Shown in pieces: positions 51,168 to 59,775 of a DNA stretch of 59,775 nt. The position numbers and the translations under genes were made by a program. Below the pieces are notes generated by a model. That model was not told where the DNA came from and ran no database searches. It worked only from the letters and a program-made list of their open reading frames with translations. How positions within the stretch are numbered: position 1 is the stretch's first letter; each line of letters opens with the position of its first letter. The DNA comes from Pedobacter sp. (lineage in GTDB: Bacteria > Bacteroidota > Bacteroidia > Sphingobacteriales > Sphingobacteriaceae): NCBI GenBank assembly GCA_014378705.1, contig JACMND010000028.1, positions 1-59,775 of the forward strand, read 5' to 3'.

Positions 51168-53282
51168 ATGAAAATTAAATATTTTATGTGCTGTCAATTA
51201 GTGGCAGCATTTTTTTTAATTTCTTGCTCGGCATCTCGTAAGGAGATCTTAGATCCGGTAAACATTACCGAAAATGTAACTGGCTTAAATTATCGTGGTA
51301 GTTACCCCAAACTAACAGATATCATTCATACACGATTAGATATAAGTTTTAATTGGGACAGTGCGTATGTGCTTGGAATAGCCACAATTGAGGCCAAACC
51401 ATATTTTTATCCTTCAGATAACCTGGTTTTAGATGCCAACGGTTTTAAAATTAATTCTGTTTCACTTAAAGTTAAAGAAGAAAAAACACCCCTACGTTAC
51501 ACTTACGATGGAAAAAAACTTACCATTAAGCTAAACAAAATCTATACCCGCGATCAAAAATACTTGGTCTACATAGATTATGTGGCGATGCCATACAAGC
51601 TAAAAGCAGGAACCGACATTTATTCTGAGGGTAATCGTGGAATTTATTTTATAAACAAGGATGGGAAAGATAAGACCAAGCCACGGCAAATTTGGACACA
51701 AGGAGAAACGGAGTGTAATTCCAGTTGGTTTCCAACTATAAATGACCCTCAGGAGAAAATGACGCAAGAAATTAATCTTACTGTAGCAGATGAGTTTGTT
51801 ACTCTATCAAACGGATCTTTAGAATACACCAGTATGAACGGCGACGGAACACGTACAGACAGCTGGCGTCAGGAATTACCACATTCAACTTATCTTACCA
51901 TGCTCGCGGTGGGAAATTTTAAAATTACCCGGGATAAGTGGCGGGAAAAGGAGGTAAATTATTATACTGAACCGGCTTTCGCATCAACTGCAAAGTTGGT
52001 ATTTGGTAAAACACCTGAAATGATTGAGTTTTTTTCTAAAAAACTAGGAGTTGATTACCCCTGGGAAAAATATTCGCAGATTGTGGTAAGGGATTTTGTA
52101 AGTGGTGCGATGGAAAACACTTCTGCAACGGTTTTATTTGATAAGTTAAATCTTACAGAAGGAGAGTATCTGGATGAAAATTATGAAGATATTATTTCTC
52201 ATGAACTGTTTCATCACTGGTTTGGGGATTTGGTTACCGCCGAATCTTGGGCCAATCTGCCTTTGAATGAATCTTTCGCTACTTATGGAGAATATTTATG
52301 GGAAGAATATAAATACGGTCGTGAAACTGCCGACGTAAAAGGTTTGGAAGATATGCTTGCTTATTTAAGCGGATCAAGGCAGAAGCAAGTTGATGTAATC
52401 AGATATAATTACGCTGATAAAGAACAGATGTTTGATGAAGTTACCTATCAAAAAGGTGGCCGTATACTCCATATGCTAAGGAAAACAGTTGGTGATGAGG
52501 CTTTTTTCAAAGGCCTTACTATTTATCTGACCCGAAACGCTTATAAAACCGCGGAGATAGCAGATTTAAGAATGGCAATGGAGGAAGTTTCAGGCCTGGA
52601 TCTTAACTGGTTTTTTAATCAATGGTTTTTAGCGTCGGGACACCCTCTTTTAACTATAAAAACGGGATATGATTTTGAAAAGAAATTAGCAACTATAAAC
52701 ATTCAGCAAACTCAGAACCTTTCAACAATACCTTTGTACCGCATACCCATGTTTGTGGATATTTATGTAAACGGAAAAGTAGATAGAAAAGAAATCGTTT
52801 TGGACAAGCAAAATCAAAACTTTAGTTTTTCATATTTAAGTCAGCCTGATTTAATTAATGTGGATGCCGAAAAGTCTGTACTATCAGTTAAAACTGAAAC
52901 CAAATTATTATCGCAAAACGTTTTTCATTATAAAAACGGACCCTTATTTATGGACCGATTTGAGGCATTGCTTGCTTTGCAGCCTCAAAAATCTGAGCTC
53001 TTTGCCCGGCAAATTTTTATGTCTGCATTGGCAGATAGTAATTCAACTATAAGGCAATTAGCCCTTGGTTTCATTAATAATTTGCAGCCCGACGAAAAAC
53101 TATCTGTATATAATCAGATCCGTGAAATGGCTTTGAAAGATCCGGTTTCTTTAGTCAGGGCTGCGGCTGTAACAGTTTTATCAAAGTTATACGCAGATAA
53201 ACAAAACGACGATGTTTTTGAAAAAACCTCCAAAGACAAGGCACCAAGTGTAATTAAAGCTACACTCGGGGCCAGAAGGTAA
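51168..53282 (+). CDS. M1-family metallopeptidase (aminopeptidase N-like)
   Basis: This 704-residue protein has a lipobox-like signal (CQLVAAFFLISCSASRK) and the M1 order: beta saddle domain, catalytic domain with GAMEN (313-317), zinc site HELFHHW (345-351) with third ligand Glu368 in LNESFATYGEYLWEE, and a C-terminal helical-repeat region. It cleaves N-terminal residues from peptides, here probably at the periplasmic face. It probably shares a transcript with the TlpA-type gene. Confidence 0.95.
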   Translation: MKIKYFMCCQLVAAFFLISCSASRKEILDPVNITENVTGLNYRGSYPKLTDIIHTRLDISFNWDSAYVLGIATIEAKPYFYPSDNLVLDANGFKINSVSLKVKEEKTPLRYTYDGKKLTIKLNKIYTRDQKYLVYIDYVAMPYKLKAGTDIYSEGNRGIYFINKDGKDKTKPRQIWTQGETECNSSWFPTINDPQEKMTQEINLTVADEFVTLSNGSLEYTSMNGDGTRTDSWRQELPHSTYLTMLAVGNFKITRDKWREKEVNYYTEPAFASTAKLVFGKTPEMIEFFSKKLGVDYPWEKYSQIVVRDFVSGAMENTSATVLFDKLNLTEGEYLDENYEDIISHELFHHWFGDLVTAESWANLPLNESFATYGEYLWEEYKYGRETADVKGLEDMLAYLSGSRQKQVDVIRYNYADKEQMFDEVTYQKGGRILHMLRKTVGDEAFFKGLTIYLTRNAYKTAEIADLRMAMEEVSGLDLNWFFNQWFLASGHPLLTIKTGYDFEKKLATINIQQTQNLSTIPLYRIPMFVDIYVNGKVDRKEIVLDKQNQNFSFSYLSQPDLINVDAEKSVLSVKTETKLLSQNVFHYKNGPLFMDRFEALLALQPQKSELFARQIFMSALADSNSTIRQLALGFINNLQPDEKLSVYNQIREMALKDPVSLVRAAAVTVLSKLYADKQNDDVFEKTSKDKAPSVIKATLGARR

Positions 53283-53342
53283 ATCTGCAGATGAAAGATT
53301 GTAGTAAGCTATTTCCTAAACTGCTAACTCTTAAAATCTTAA

Positions 53343-53687
53343 CTAAACACGGTCTTTACTGAATGCGCCAAACAGCATTTTGATCAAAGCAAGTATAATG
53401 GCGAAAATCATAGCGGAGAAGAATCCGTTCGTATTAAAGCTATCCATCAAGCTGTCAACTAATAAAACCATTAGAACCGTAATAATAAATGACATTAACC
53501 CCAACGTTAAAAAATTGATCGGGAATGTTAGCAGTCGCAGTATTGTTCCGATAGTTGCGTTGGCCAGGGCGATAAGGATACCGGCAATGATGGCATTTCC
53601 AAATCCGTTTACCGTTACGCCCGGAAGTAGGTAAGCCGCAATCGCTACGGCGGCTCCCATTAGTAAAATTTCAATAATTAATCTCAT
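53343..53687 (-). CDS. Phage-holin-family-4-like small membrane protein
   Basis: This 114-residue protein is almost entirely hydrophobic with four helices: LIIEILLMGAAVAIAAYLLPGVTVNGFGNAIIAGILIALANATIGTILRLLTFPINFLTLGLMSF is the recognisable core. The family (phage_holin_4_2) is common in bacterial chromosomes and does not imply a prophage here. Function unknown. Confidence 0.85.
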   Translation of the reverse strand: MRLIIEILLMGAAVAIAAYLLPGVTVNGFGNAIIAGILIALANATIGTILRLLTFPINFLTLGLMSFIITVLMVLLVDSLMDSFNTNGFFSAMIFAIILALIKMLFGAFSKDRV

Positions 53688-53718
53688 ATTGGGTTAGTTT
53701 AAGTAAGGTTAATTAACT

Positions 53719-54168
53719 GTGAAGGTGAAAAATCTGTTTCATTTTATTCTAATTTTTTTTTTGGTTTCTGTATCATGCAATTCAAAATCATCTCAAAAAA
53801 ATTTGAACAGCAAATTATATTTAGCACTCTCCCTTGATAGTACCACTATTGAACTGCACGGAATGCCGGAAGATGTTCTGAATTATTTTAAAACCAAAAA
53901 GATTGATGAGAAAGTATGGGAAAGTTTTTTTGCCGTTTATCCGGAGACAAAAAATAAGGAATTAAAAGATTTTCAACTAGCTATAAAAGGGAAATATAGG
54001 GTAAGAGATAGTTTGATCGTATTCTTACCTCACATTAATTTTGTAATTGACAGCAGTTATTTTGCCCGTTGCTACAGCCAGAATCTTTTGTCAAAACCTT
54101 CGGATATTTTACTTGGTAAAAAGATATCAGGAAAAAAACCAATAGCAGAATTAGAATTTACACGGTAA
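53719..54168 (+). CDS. Small lipoprotein, function unknown
   Basis: This 149-residue protein starts at GTG 53719 with a lipobox signal (FILIFFLVSVSCNSKSSQ, Cys ~20). The remainder (IELHGMPEDVLNYFKTKKIDE and WESFFAVYPETKNKELKDFQLAIKGKYRVRDSLIVFLP) I do not recognise. It precedes the rimP leader by ~40 bp. Confidence 0.65.
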   Translation: MKVKNLFHFILIFFLVSVSCNSKSSQKNLNSKLYLALSLDSTTIELHGMPEDVLNYFKTKKIDEKVWESFFAVYPETKNKELKDFQLAIKGKYRVRDSLIVFLPHINFVIDSSYFARCYSQNLLSKPSDILLGKKISGKKPIAELEFTR

Positions 54169-54208
54169 GCCGAATTCAATTACAACTTTTACTATTTTAG
54201 ATTTGCCC

Positions 54209-54239
54209 TTTTGCAGCTTCAAAAAAATATTTATATTTG
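54209..54239 (+). promoter_or_regulatory. Bacteroidetes-type promoter of rimP-nusA-infB
   Basis: TTTTG (54209-54213) and TATATTTG (54232-54239) are 18 nt apart, a good -33/-7 pair. The start site should be near 54245, about 75 nt upstream of rimP. Confidence 0.65.
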
Positions 54240-54252
54240 CTTAAATCTGAAT

Positions 54253-54284
54253 AGAGTCCCGATCATTCCGGGACTCTTTTTTTT
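54253..54284 (+). terminator. Attenuator-like hairpin in the rimP leader
   Basis: AGAGTCCCG (54253-54261) pairs perfectly with CGGGACTCT (54269-54277) and is followed by eight T residues. It begins within ~10 nt of the predicted start site, so most transcripts should pass through it before rimP. It could also terminate the upstream lipoprotein gene. Confidence 0.75.
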
Positions 54285-54318
54285 ACCAAATAATTTTGGA
54301 TGGCATTATTAATTAAGT

Positions 54319-54801
54319 ATGAACATTGAAAATCGGGTAATTCAGTTAATTGAAGACAAAATCTTCGATCGTCCTGATCTTTTTATTGTTGACGTTAAAA
54401 TGCACTCCAGTGGTCTGCTCACTATATTAATGGATGGCGATAATGGAATTGGGATTAAAGATTGTGCTGCTATCAGTCGTCATGTAGGATTTTATTTAGA
54501 GGAAGAAAATGTTATTGAACAAGCTTACAACCTGGAAGTCTCCTCCCCCGGTATTGATACACCTTTAAAATCTTTACGGCAATACCGTAAAAATATTAAT
54601 CGCTATTTAACTATCACCATGAATAATGGTATACAGCACGAAGGAAAGCTTATCAGTTTAAACGATTTAGAGCTAACTATTGAAGAAAATATAAATTCTA
54701 CAGGTGCCACCAAACAAAAAAATAAAAAAGTAGAAATGATTGAAAGTTTAATACAAATTGATCAGATAGCTGAAAGTAAAGTGTTAATTTCATTTAAGTA
54801 A
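54319..54801 (+). CDS. rimP: Ribosome maturation factor RimP
   Basis: This 160-residue protein has the RimP layout: N-terminal alpha/beta domain (DLFIVDVKMHSSGLLTILMDGDNGIGIKDCAAISRHVGFYLEEENVI), then YNLEVSSPGIDTPLKSLRQYRKNINRYL and a C-terminal SH3-like barrel. It binds the 30S head during assembly. First gene of the conserved rimP-nusA-infB operon; nusA starts four bp after its stop. Confidence 0.96.
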   Translation: MNIENRVIQLIEDKIFDRPDLFIVDVKMHSSGLLTILMDGDNGIGIKDCAAISRHVGFYLEEENVIEQAYNLEVSSPGIDTPLKSLRQYRKNINRYLTITMNNGIQHEGKLISLNDLELTIEENINSTGATKQKNKKVEMIESLIQIDQIAESKVLISFK

Positions 54802-54805
54802 TAAA

Positions 54806-56041
54806 ATGAGCAGTATAAATTTAATTGATTCATTCCAGGAGTTTAAGGACTTTAAGAACATTGACCGCCCTACAGTAATTAGTGTATTGGAAGAAGTTTT
54901 TCGAAGCATGTTGCGCAAGCGCTTCGGTACGGATGAAAATTGCGACGTAATTGTAAATCCCGATAATGGGGATTTGGAAATATGGCGCACGCGTACGGTT
55001 ATGGAAGACGGATTTTCTGAAGATGATGATCTGGAAATTGAGATAGCGGAAGTAAAGAAAATAGACCAGGATATGGAAGTTGGTGACGACTTTATTGAAC
55101 AGATCACACTTGAAAGTTTTGGCCGCAGAGCCATATTAGCCGCAAGACAAACTTTGGTATCTAAAATTCTTGAACTTGAAAAAGACGAAATTTTTAAAAA
55201 ATACAAAGATCGTGTGGGCGAAATAGTTACCGGTGAGGTTTACCAGGTTTGGAAAAAGGAAACTTTGGTTCTAGACGATGAAGGGAATGAGCTTTTGTTG
55301 CCAAAAACAGAACAGATCCCTGCGGATTATTTTAAAAAGGGTGATACCGTAAGAGCGATTATCGACAAGGTAGACATGGTAAATAGTAATCCCAAAATCA
55401 TTATATCGCGAACAGCGCCTGAATTTTTACAGCGCCTTTTTGAAATGGAAGTCCCAGAAATATTTGACGGGCTGATAACGATAAAAAAAATTGTACGGGA
55501 ACCCGGTGAAAGAGCAAAGGTTGCAGTTGAATCTTATGATGACCGTATTGATCCGGTTGGTGCATGTGTGGGGATGAAAGGCTCCAGAATACATGGAATT
55601 GTAAGAGAACTTAAGAATGAAAATATTGATGTTATAAACTATACTAATAACATTTCATTATACATCCAAAGAGCGTTGAGCCCGGCGAAAATTACCAGCA
55701 TCAAATTGGATGATGAGGAAAAAAGGGCCGCTGTGTATCTTAAACCAGATCAGGTCTCTTTAGCCATAGGTCGTGGTGGCCATAACATCAAGTTAGCCGG
55801 TAAATTAACCGGCTACGAGATTGATGTATACAGAGAGGCTCATGAGGATGAAGAAGATGTGGATATTGAAGAATTTTCTGACGAAATTGAAGGATGGGTT
55901 ATCGATGAATTTAAAAAGATTGGACTGGATACTGCAAAATCAATATTAGAATTATCGTCAGAAGAATTAGTTAAACGTACTGATCTTGAAGAAAATACGG
56001 TTAAAGAGGTGTTGGAAATTTTAAGGACAGAATTTGAATAA
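54806..56041 (+). CDS. nusA: Transcription termination/antitermination factor NusA
   Basis: This 411-residue protein has the N-terminal RNA-polymerase domain (~1-125), an S1 domain (~135-205, GEIVTGEVYQVWKKETLVLDDEGNELLLPKTEQIP) and KH domains (~205-345, with VGACVGMKGSRIHGIVRELKNENIDVINY and LAIGRGGHNIKLAGKLTG). A short helical tail follows. It modulates pausing, termination and antitermination, and in other bacteria regulates its own operon, which fits the leader hairpin upstream. Confidence 0.97.
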   Translation: MSSINLIDSFQEFKDFKNIDRPTVISVLEEVFRSMLRKRFGTDENCDVIVNPDNGDLEIWRTRTVMEDGFSEDDDLEIEIAEVKKIDQDMEVGDDFIEQITLESFGRRAILAARQTLVSKILELEKDEIFKKYKDRVGEIVTGEVYQVWKKETLVLDDEGNELLLPKTEQIPADYFKKGDTVRAIIDKVDMVNSNPKIIISRTAPEFLQRLFEMEVPEIFDGLITIKKIVREPGERAKVAVESYDDRIDPVGACVGMKGSRIHGIVRELKNENIDVINYTNNISLYIQRALSPAKITSIKLDDEEKRAAVYLKPDQVSLAIGRGGHNIKLAGKLTGYEIDVYREAHEDEEDVDIEEFSDEIEGWVIDEFKKIGLDTAKSILELSSEELVKRTDLEENTVKEVLEILRTEFE

Positions 56042-56146
56042 ATCGCATTTTGTAGTTTTACCTAAGACATAACTTGTAACGCTTAAATATGCGAGACAAA
56101 ATTAAAAAATGTACTTTTGTAAAAAAATAGCAAGGTTAAATAATAA

Positions 56147-59100
56147 ATGTCAGAAGGCAAAAGCACAAATTTACTAAAAGCCGCAAAAGAGTTAAATATC
56201 GGTTTATCAACAGCGGCTGATTTTTTGGGGAAAAAAGGGCATCTGGTAGATGCTCGTCCGAACACAAAGCTTTCGGATGAAATGTATGAAGTTCTTCTGA
56301 AAGAATTTCAGGGTGATAAAAATGTGAAGGATGAAGCCAAGCAAATTGTAATTGGCAGAATGCGAAGAGATGAAACACCAATTCCAACATCACCCGAAAA
56401 AGTCGAATATTCTCGTAACAAAGATTTTGATCAGGAAGAAATCCTGATTAAAAATGTAAATGCATACCCGGCACCGGTAGAAAAACCACATGTTGTTTCT
56501 CCGGAATTGAAAATGGAGCTGAAGGGCGATGAACCTAAAGTAGGATCCGAAAGTACGTTGCCGGGCGTAAAAGTAGTTGGCAAAATTAATTTGGAAAACT
56601 TAAACGCCAGACCACGTCCGGAAAAGAAAGAACCAAAACCAGAAAAAATTGAGTTAAAACCTGAGATCCCTAAGGTTGAAGGAAATGTTGTTGAAAAACC
56701 AATTTCAATTAAAGCGGAAATAATTCAACCTCCTGCCACAGAAATTAAACACGTTGAAAAAGAACCGGAAATTATAGAACACAGGCTTGCTTCTGAACCT
56801 GAAAGAAAACCTGAAGTTGTTGCTGAGCCTGTTCAGCCAGAAATTTTAAATGTTCAGGCACAACCTGCTTCGCAAACTGAGGTTAATAAGCAGGTGGAGC
56901 CGGTAAATGGAGAAACTACCATTGTTGCCGATGAAAATCAGCCTCCTGAACTTTATAGAGCAAAGACAGATAGTCTAGTTGGGCCTAAAATCATTGGTAA
57001 AATAGAGCTTCCGGTTCAATCTTCTCGCCGTGGTCAGCCTGTAGCTTCTTCTAGCGCAGCAGCTAACGATCATAAGCGAAAGCGTAAACGTAAAGATCAT
57101 CAGCCTGGAGTTCAGGGCCAGAATCAGGGATCACCTCAAGGTGCAAACCGACCTGCAAACAACAATCCACCAACAAATAGTGTAACTGGCGCAAGGCCAC
57201 CGTTTAGAGCCAACACTTCTGGGCCAAATAATCGCGGGCCCCAAACGGGAGGAAATTCTCCGAGACCTGATTTCAGGAACAAACCACGGATACCAGATGG
57301 ACCGAAAGCAGAACCAACAGATAAAGAGATACAAGATCAGATAAAAGCTACACTTGCTCGTTTAAGCGGGGCCGGTAAATCTGGTAAGTTTGCGCAACGT
57401 GCTAAATTACGCCGCCAAAAGCGTGATGATGTGGCCCAAACCGCAGAAGATGCGGCAATGGAACGTGAACTGCAATCGAAGATTTTACGTGTTACCGAAT
57501 TTGTAACAGCGAACGAATTGGCGAATATGCTTGATGTTCAGGTTACGCAGATCATATCAACCTGTATGAGTTTAGGTATGTTTGTTTCCATCAATCAGCG
57601 TTTAGATGCTGAAACGTTAACTATCGTTGCGGATGAATTTGGATATGAAATAGAATTTGTAAAGCCTGAAGACGAAGAAACCAATACTCTCGAAGAGCCG
57701 GATTCTGATGCGGATCTTTTAACACGTGCGCCAATTGTAACCGTAATGGGTCACGTGGATCACGGTAAAACATCGTTATTAGACTTTGTACGTAAAGCAA
57801 ATGTAATTGCGGGTGAGGCCGGTGGCATAACACAGCATATTGGTGCTTACGAAGTTAAATTGGATAACGACCGTAGTGTAACTTTTTTAGATACTCCAGG
57901 CCACGAAGCTTTTACAGCGATGCGAGCCCGTGGTGCTAAGGTTACTGATATTGCCATTATTGTAATTGCTGCGGATGACAGTGTGATGCCTCAAACAAAA
58001 GAAGCGATCAATCATGCGCAAGCCGCGGGTGTCCCTATTGTTTTTGCTTTTAGTAAGGTAGATAAACCGGGAGCGAATACAGATAAGATCCGCGAGCAGT
58101 TATCAGCAATGAATATTTTGGTTGAAGAATGGGGTGGCAAATATCAAAGCCAGGAGATATCTGGTAAAACAGGTTTAGGTGTTGATCTTTTACTTGAGAA
58201 GGTTTTGCTTGAAGCAGATCTTCTTGATTTAAAAGCAAATCCAGAGAAACGTGCCATAGGTACTGTAATTGAAGCTGCTTTGGATAAAGGCCGGGGAATT
58301 GTTACAACAGTTTTAATACAGGCTGGAACTTTAAGAGTTGGTGATCCGATCCTTGCCGGCTGTTTTTCTGGCAGGGTAAAAGCCTTGCACAATGAACGCG
58401 GTCAGAAAGTTGAGCAGGCCGGCCCTTCCACACCTGTTCAGGTGTTAGGTATGCAGGGTGCTCCAACTGCCGGCGATCGCTTTAATTCACTTGAAAGTGA
58501 AGTTGAAGCAAGAGAAATTGCCAATAAACGTTTGCAATTGCAACGTGAGCAAGGCTTACGTACTCAAAAACACATTACCCTTGACGAAATTGGAAGACGT
58601 TTGGCCATTGGAAACTTTAAAGAATTAAACATCATTGTTAAAGGTGACGTGGATGGTTCGATTGAGGCTTTATCAGACTCATTGTTAAAACTTTCTACTG
58701 AAGAAATACAGGTTAATATTATCCACAAATCAGTTGGTCAAATTTCAGAATCTGATGTGTTGTTAGCATCTGCTTCAGATGCCATTATCATTGGTTTCCA
58801 GGTGCGACCATCAGCAAGTGCACGTAAACTCGCCGAGCAGGAACAAATTGATGTTCGTCTGTATTCTATTATTTACGATGCGATTAACGAAGTGAAAGCG
58901 GCGATGGAAGGTATGTTAGCACCTTCCTTTGTTGAAAAAATTACTTCCAACGTGGAGATTCGTGAAGTGTTTAAAATTACCAAAGTGGGTACCATCGCAG
59001 GTTGTATGGTGCTGGACGGAAAGATTACCCGAAACAGCAAGATCCGTATCATTCGGGATGGCGTAGTTATTTACTCAGGTGAACTGGCCTCGTTAAAACG

Positions 59101-59230
59101 TTTCAAGGATGATGTTAAAGAGGTAGTGAAGGGTTATGAGTGTGGTTTGAATATTCAGAATTTTAATAATATTGAAGTTGGGGATATCGTTGAATCTTAC
59201 GAACAGGTTGAAGTAAAAAGGAAGCTCTAA
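56147..59230 (+). CDS. infB: Translation initiation factor IF-2
   Basis: This 1027-residue protein has a long charged, proline-rich N-terminal region (~90-430), a small IF2-N motif, and the GTPase core with G1 GHVDHGKT (535-542), DTPGHE and NKxD-like SKVD. Domains II-IV follow, including the C-terminal fMet-tRNA-binding barrel. It brings initiator tRNA to the 30S. Length is typical for Bacteroidetes, whose N-termini are long. A terminator follows the stop. Confidence 0.97.
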   Translation: MSEGKSTNLLKAAKELNIGLSTAADFLGKKGHLVDARPNTKLSDEMYEVLLKEFQGDKNVKDEAKQIVIGRMRRDETPIPTSPEKVEYSRNKDFDQEEILIKNVNAYPAPVEKPHVVSPELKMELKGDEPKVGSESTLPGVKVVGKINLENLNARPRPEKKEPKPEKIELKPEIPKVEGNVVEKPISIKAEIIQPPATEIKHVEKEPEIIEHRLASEPERKPEVVAEPVQPEILNVQAQPASQTEVNKQVEPVNGETTIVADENQPPELYRAKTDSLVGPKIIGKIELPVQSSRRGQPVASSSAAANDHKRKRKRKDHQPGVQGQNQGSPQGANRPANNNPPTNSVTGARPPFRANTSGPNNRGPQTGGNSPRPDFRNKPRIPDGPKAEPTDKEIQDQIKATLARLSGAGKSGKFAQRAKLRRQKRDDVAQTAEDAAMERELQSKILRVTEFVTANELANMLDVQVTQIISTCMSLGMFVSINQRLDAETLTIVADEFGYEIEFVKPEDEETNTLEEPDSDADLLTRAPIVTVMGHVDHGKTSLLDFVRKANVIAGEAGGITQHIGAYEVKLDNDRSVTFLDTPGHEAFTAMRARGAKVTDIAIIVIAADDSVMPQTKEAINHAQAAGVPIVFAFSKVDKPGANTDKIREQLSAMNILVEEWGGKYQSQEISGKTGLGVDLLLEKVLLEADLLDLKANPEKRAIGTVIEAALDKGRGIVTTVLIQAGTLRVGDPILAGCFSGRVKALHNERGQKVEQAGPSTPVQVLGMQGAPTAGDRFNSLESEVEAREIANKRLQLQREQGLRTQKHITLDEIGRRLAIGNFKELNIIVKGDVDGSIEALSDSLLKLSTEEIQVNIIHKSVGQISESDVLLASASDAIIIGFQVRPSASARKLAEQEQIDVRLYSIIYDAINEVKAAMEGMLAPSFVEKITSNVEIREVFKITKVGTIAGCMVLDGKITRNSKIRIIRDGVVIYSGELASLKRFKDDVKEVVKGYECGLNIQNFNNIEVGDIVESYEQVEVKRKL

Positions 59231-59250
59231 TAATTTATCAGAAATACTTG

Positions 59251-59277
59251 AAAGCGACTGAAAGGTCGCTTTTTTTG
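59251..59277 (+). terminator. Rho-independent terminator after infB
   Basis: AAAGCGAC (59251-59258) pairs with GTCGCTTT (59265-59272) and ends in a T run, 20 bp past the infB stop. Confidence 0.88.
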
Positions 59278-59310
59278 TTTTGGAACCAAACCCCTTATCA
59301 TTAAATATTT

Positions 59311-59775
59311 ATGACTCAACCAAGAACATGTAAAATATGCCATTTTTCATTTTCAGCTCAGTATACTTTCCGTGAAATGATGTTTGGTACCCGTGATGAG
59401 TTTCTTTATTATGAATGTTCTAACTGCGGCTGTTTACAAATTGCCGAAGTTCCAAAGATTATCGAGCGTTATTATCCCGCACATTATTACTCGTTCAATT
59501 TAAAAATTCCAGAATTAATAAAAAGAAAATCCGGGCTCATGGCGGTTATTCAAAAGCTCTCGTTAAATAAAAAAGAGCGTAAATTAAGAAAAGGAGCCTA
59601 TAGCTACCTTCTTCCAATTCATATTGAAAAGCATCATAAAATATTAGATGTTGGGTGCGGAAAAGGGGAGCTTATTTGCCGCCTTTATAACATGGGGTTT
59701 GAGAATGTGAGTGGCACTGACGAATATTTGCCGGAGGAGATCGATTATGGCCGTGACGTAAAAGTCATGAAACAA
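59311..59775 (+). CDS. SAM-dependent methyltransferase with N-terminal zinc ribbon (3' cut by window edge)
   Basis: The frame from ATG 59311 stays open to the last base (155 codons seen). The N-terminus has a zinc-ribbon-like pattern (C7-x2-C10 and C36-x2-C39), followed by a Rossmann motif I, ILDVGCGKGEL (111-121). The combination is seen in C-methyltransferase or cell-surface-sugar methyltransferases, but the substrate cannot be told from this part. It begins a new transcription unit after the infB terminator. Confidence 0.85.
   Translation, partial: MTQPRTCKICHFSFSAQYTFREMMFGTRDEFLYYECSNCGCLQIAEVPKIIERYYPAHYYSFNLKIPELIKRKSGLMAVIQKLSLNKKERKLRKGAYSYLLPIHIEKHHKILDVGCGKGELICRLYNMGFENVSGTDEYLPEEIDYGRDVKVMKQ

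Noticed and set aside
53343-53687. Holin-family protein as sign of a prophage
   Set aside because: The family is common on chromosomes and no phage genes are nearby.
56112-56119. TACTTTTG as an infB promoter
   Set aside because: It matches the -7 box, but no -33 element is at a suitable distance and infB is expected to be read from the rimP promoter.
1-59775. tRNA, rRNA, tmRNA or CRISPR
   Set aside because: I scanned the intergenic regions for T-loop-like sequences and regular repeats and found none convincing; a covariance-model search would settle it.

Overview
The window is a chromosomal segment of a Bacteroidetes bacterium, most like the family Sphingobacteriaceae (Pedobacter/Mucilaginibacter group). 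The evidence is a type IX secretion (gliding-motility type) C-terminal domain at the left edge, Bacteroidetes-specific families (DUF4270, DUF4097-like adhesin, ligase-associated repair genes, a short CarB), an almost complete lack of Shine-Dalgarno sequences, and repeated -7 boxes of the Bacteroidetes form TAnnTTTG. I see no rRNA, tRNA, CRISPR array, prophage or transposase. The DNA looks like ordinary core chromosome with a few accessory modules and small dispersed repeats.

Layout. 1-8.5 kb: end of a T9SS-sorted protein, a MscS channel, a Glu/Leu-type dehydrogenase, and the ribosomal operon rpsP-rimM-trmD-rplS (minus strand) with a CPA2 cation/proton antiporter between trmD and rplS. 8.9-15 kb: a deoxyribonucleotidase, then a five-gene stressosome operon (RsbR-, RsbS- and RsbT-like proteins, an RsbT-like kinase fused to an RsbX-like PP2C phosphatase, and a histidine kinase whose N-terminus looks like a dead RsbT), followed by a convergent PAS histidine kinase. 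15-21.5 kb: an MFS exporter, a DUF4197 lipoprotein, a Rossmann/SDR protein, an OmpA lipoprotein and the tail-specific protease Prc. 21.5-27.1 kb: a DNA-repair operon (metallo-beta-lactamase exonuclease, ATP-dependent ligase, Lhr-type helicase). 27-34 kb: a CBS protein, a small membrane protein, an NlpC/P60 hydrolase, CarB without its allosteric domain, a TonB C-terminal remnant, a lipoprotein, and the nicotinamide riboside pair PnuC/NadR-like kinase. 34.4-36.9 kb: an ECF sigma factor operon with a single-pass membrane protein and an adhesin-like protein. 36.9-42.4 kb: RlmI-type methyltransferase, CsaA, TadA-like deaminase, then an oxidative-stress block (SOD, a small lipoprotein, OxyR, catalase). 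42.5-48.6 kb: GlmS, a DUF4270 protein and a half-length GT5 protein, divergent from panC, panD and a RfaE2-type nucleotidyltransferase. 48.7-54.2 kb: acyl-CoA dehydrogenase, a TlpA-type lipoprotein, M1 aminopeptidase, a small membrane protein and a lipoprotein. 54.3-59.3 kb: rimP-nusA-infB behind an attenuator-like leader. The right edge cuts a SAM-dependent methyltransferase.

The most interesting system is the stressosome operon at 9607-13496. The core (RsbR/RsbS scaffold, RsbT kinase, RsbX phosphatase) is intact by motif, but kinase and phosphatase domains have been fused, and the likely output is a histidine kinase carrying a degenerate RsbT-like domain rather than the RsbU/sigma-B cascade. 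Other points: the oxyR-katA intergenic region carries a full match to the E. coli OxyR half-site consensus; OxyR keeps Cys199/Cys208; a 36-bp perfect palindrome follows the SOD gene; and a promoter-hairpin leader precedes rimP.
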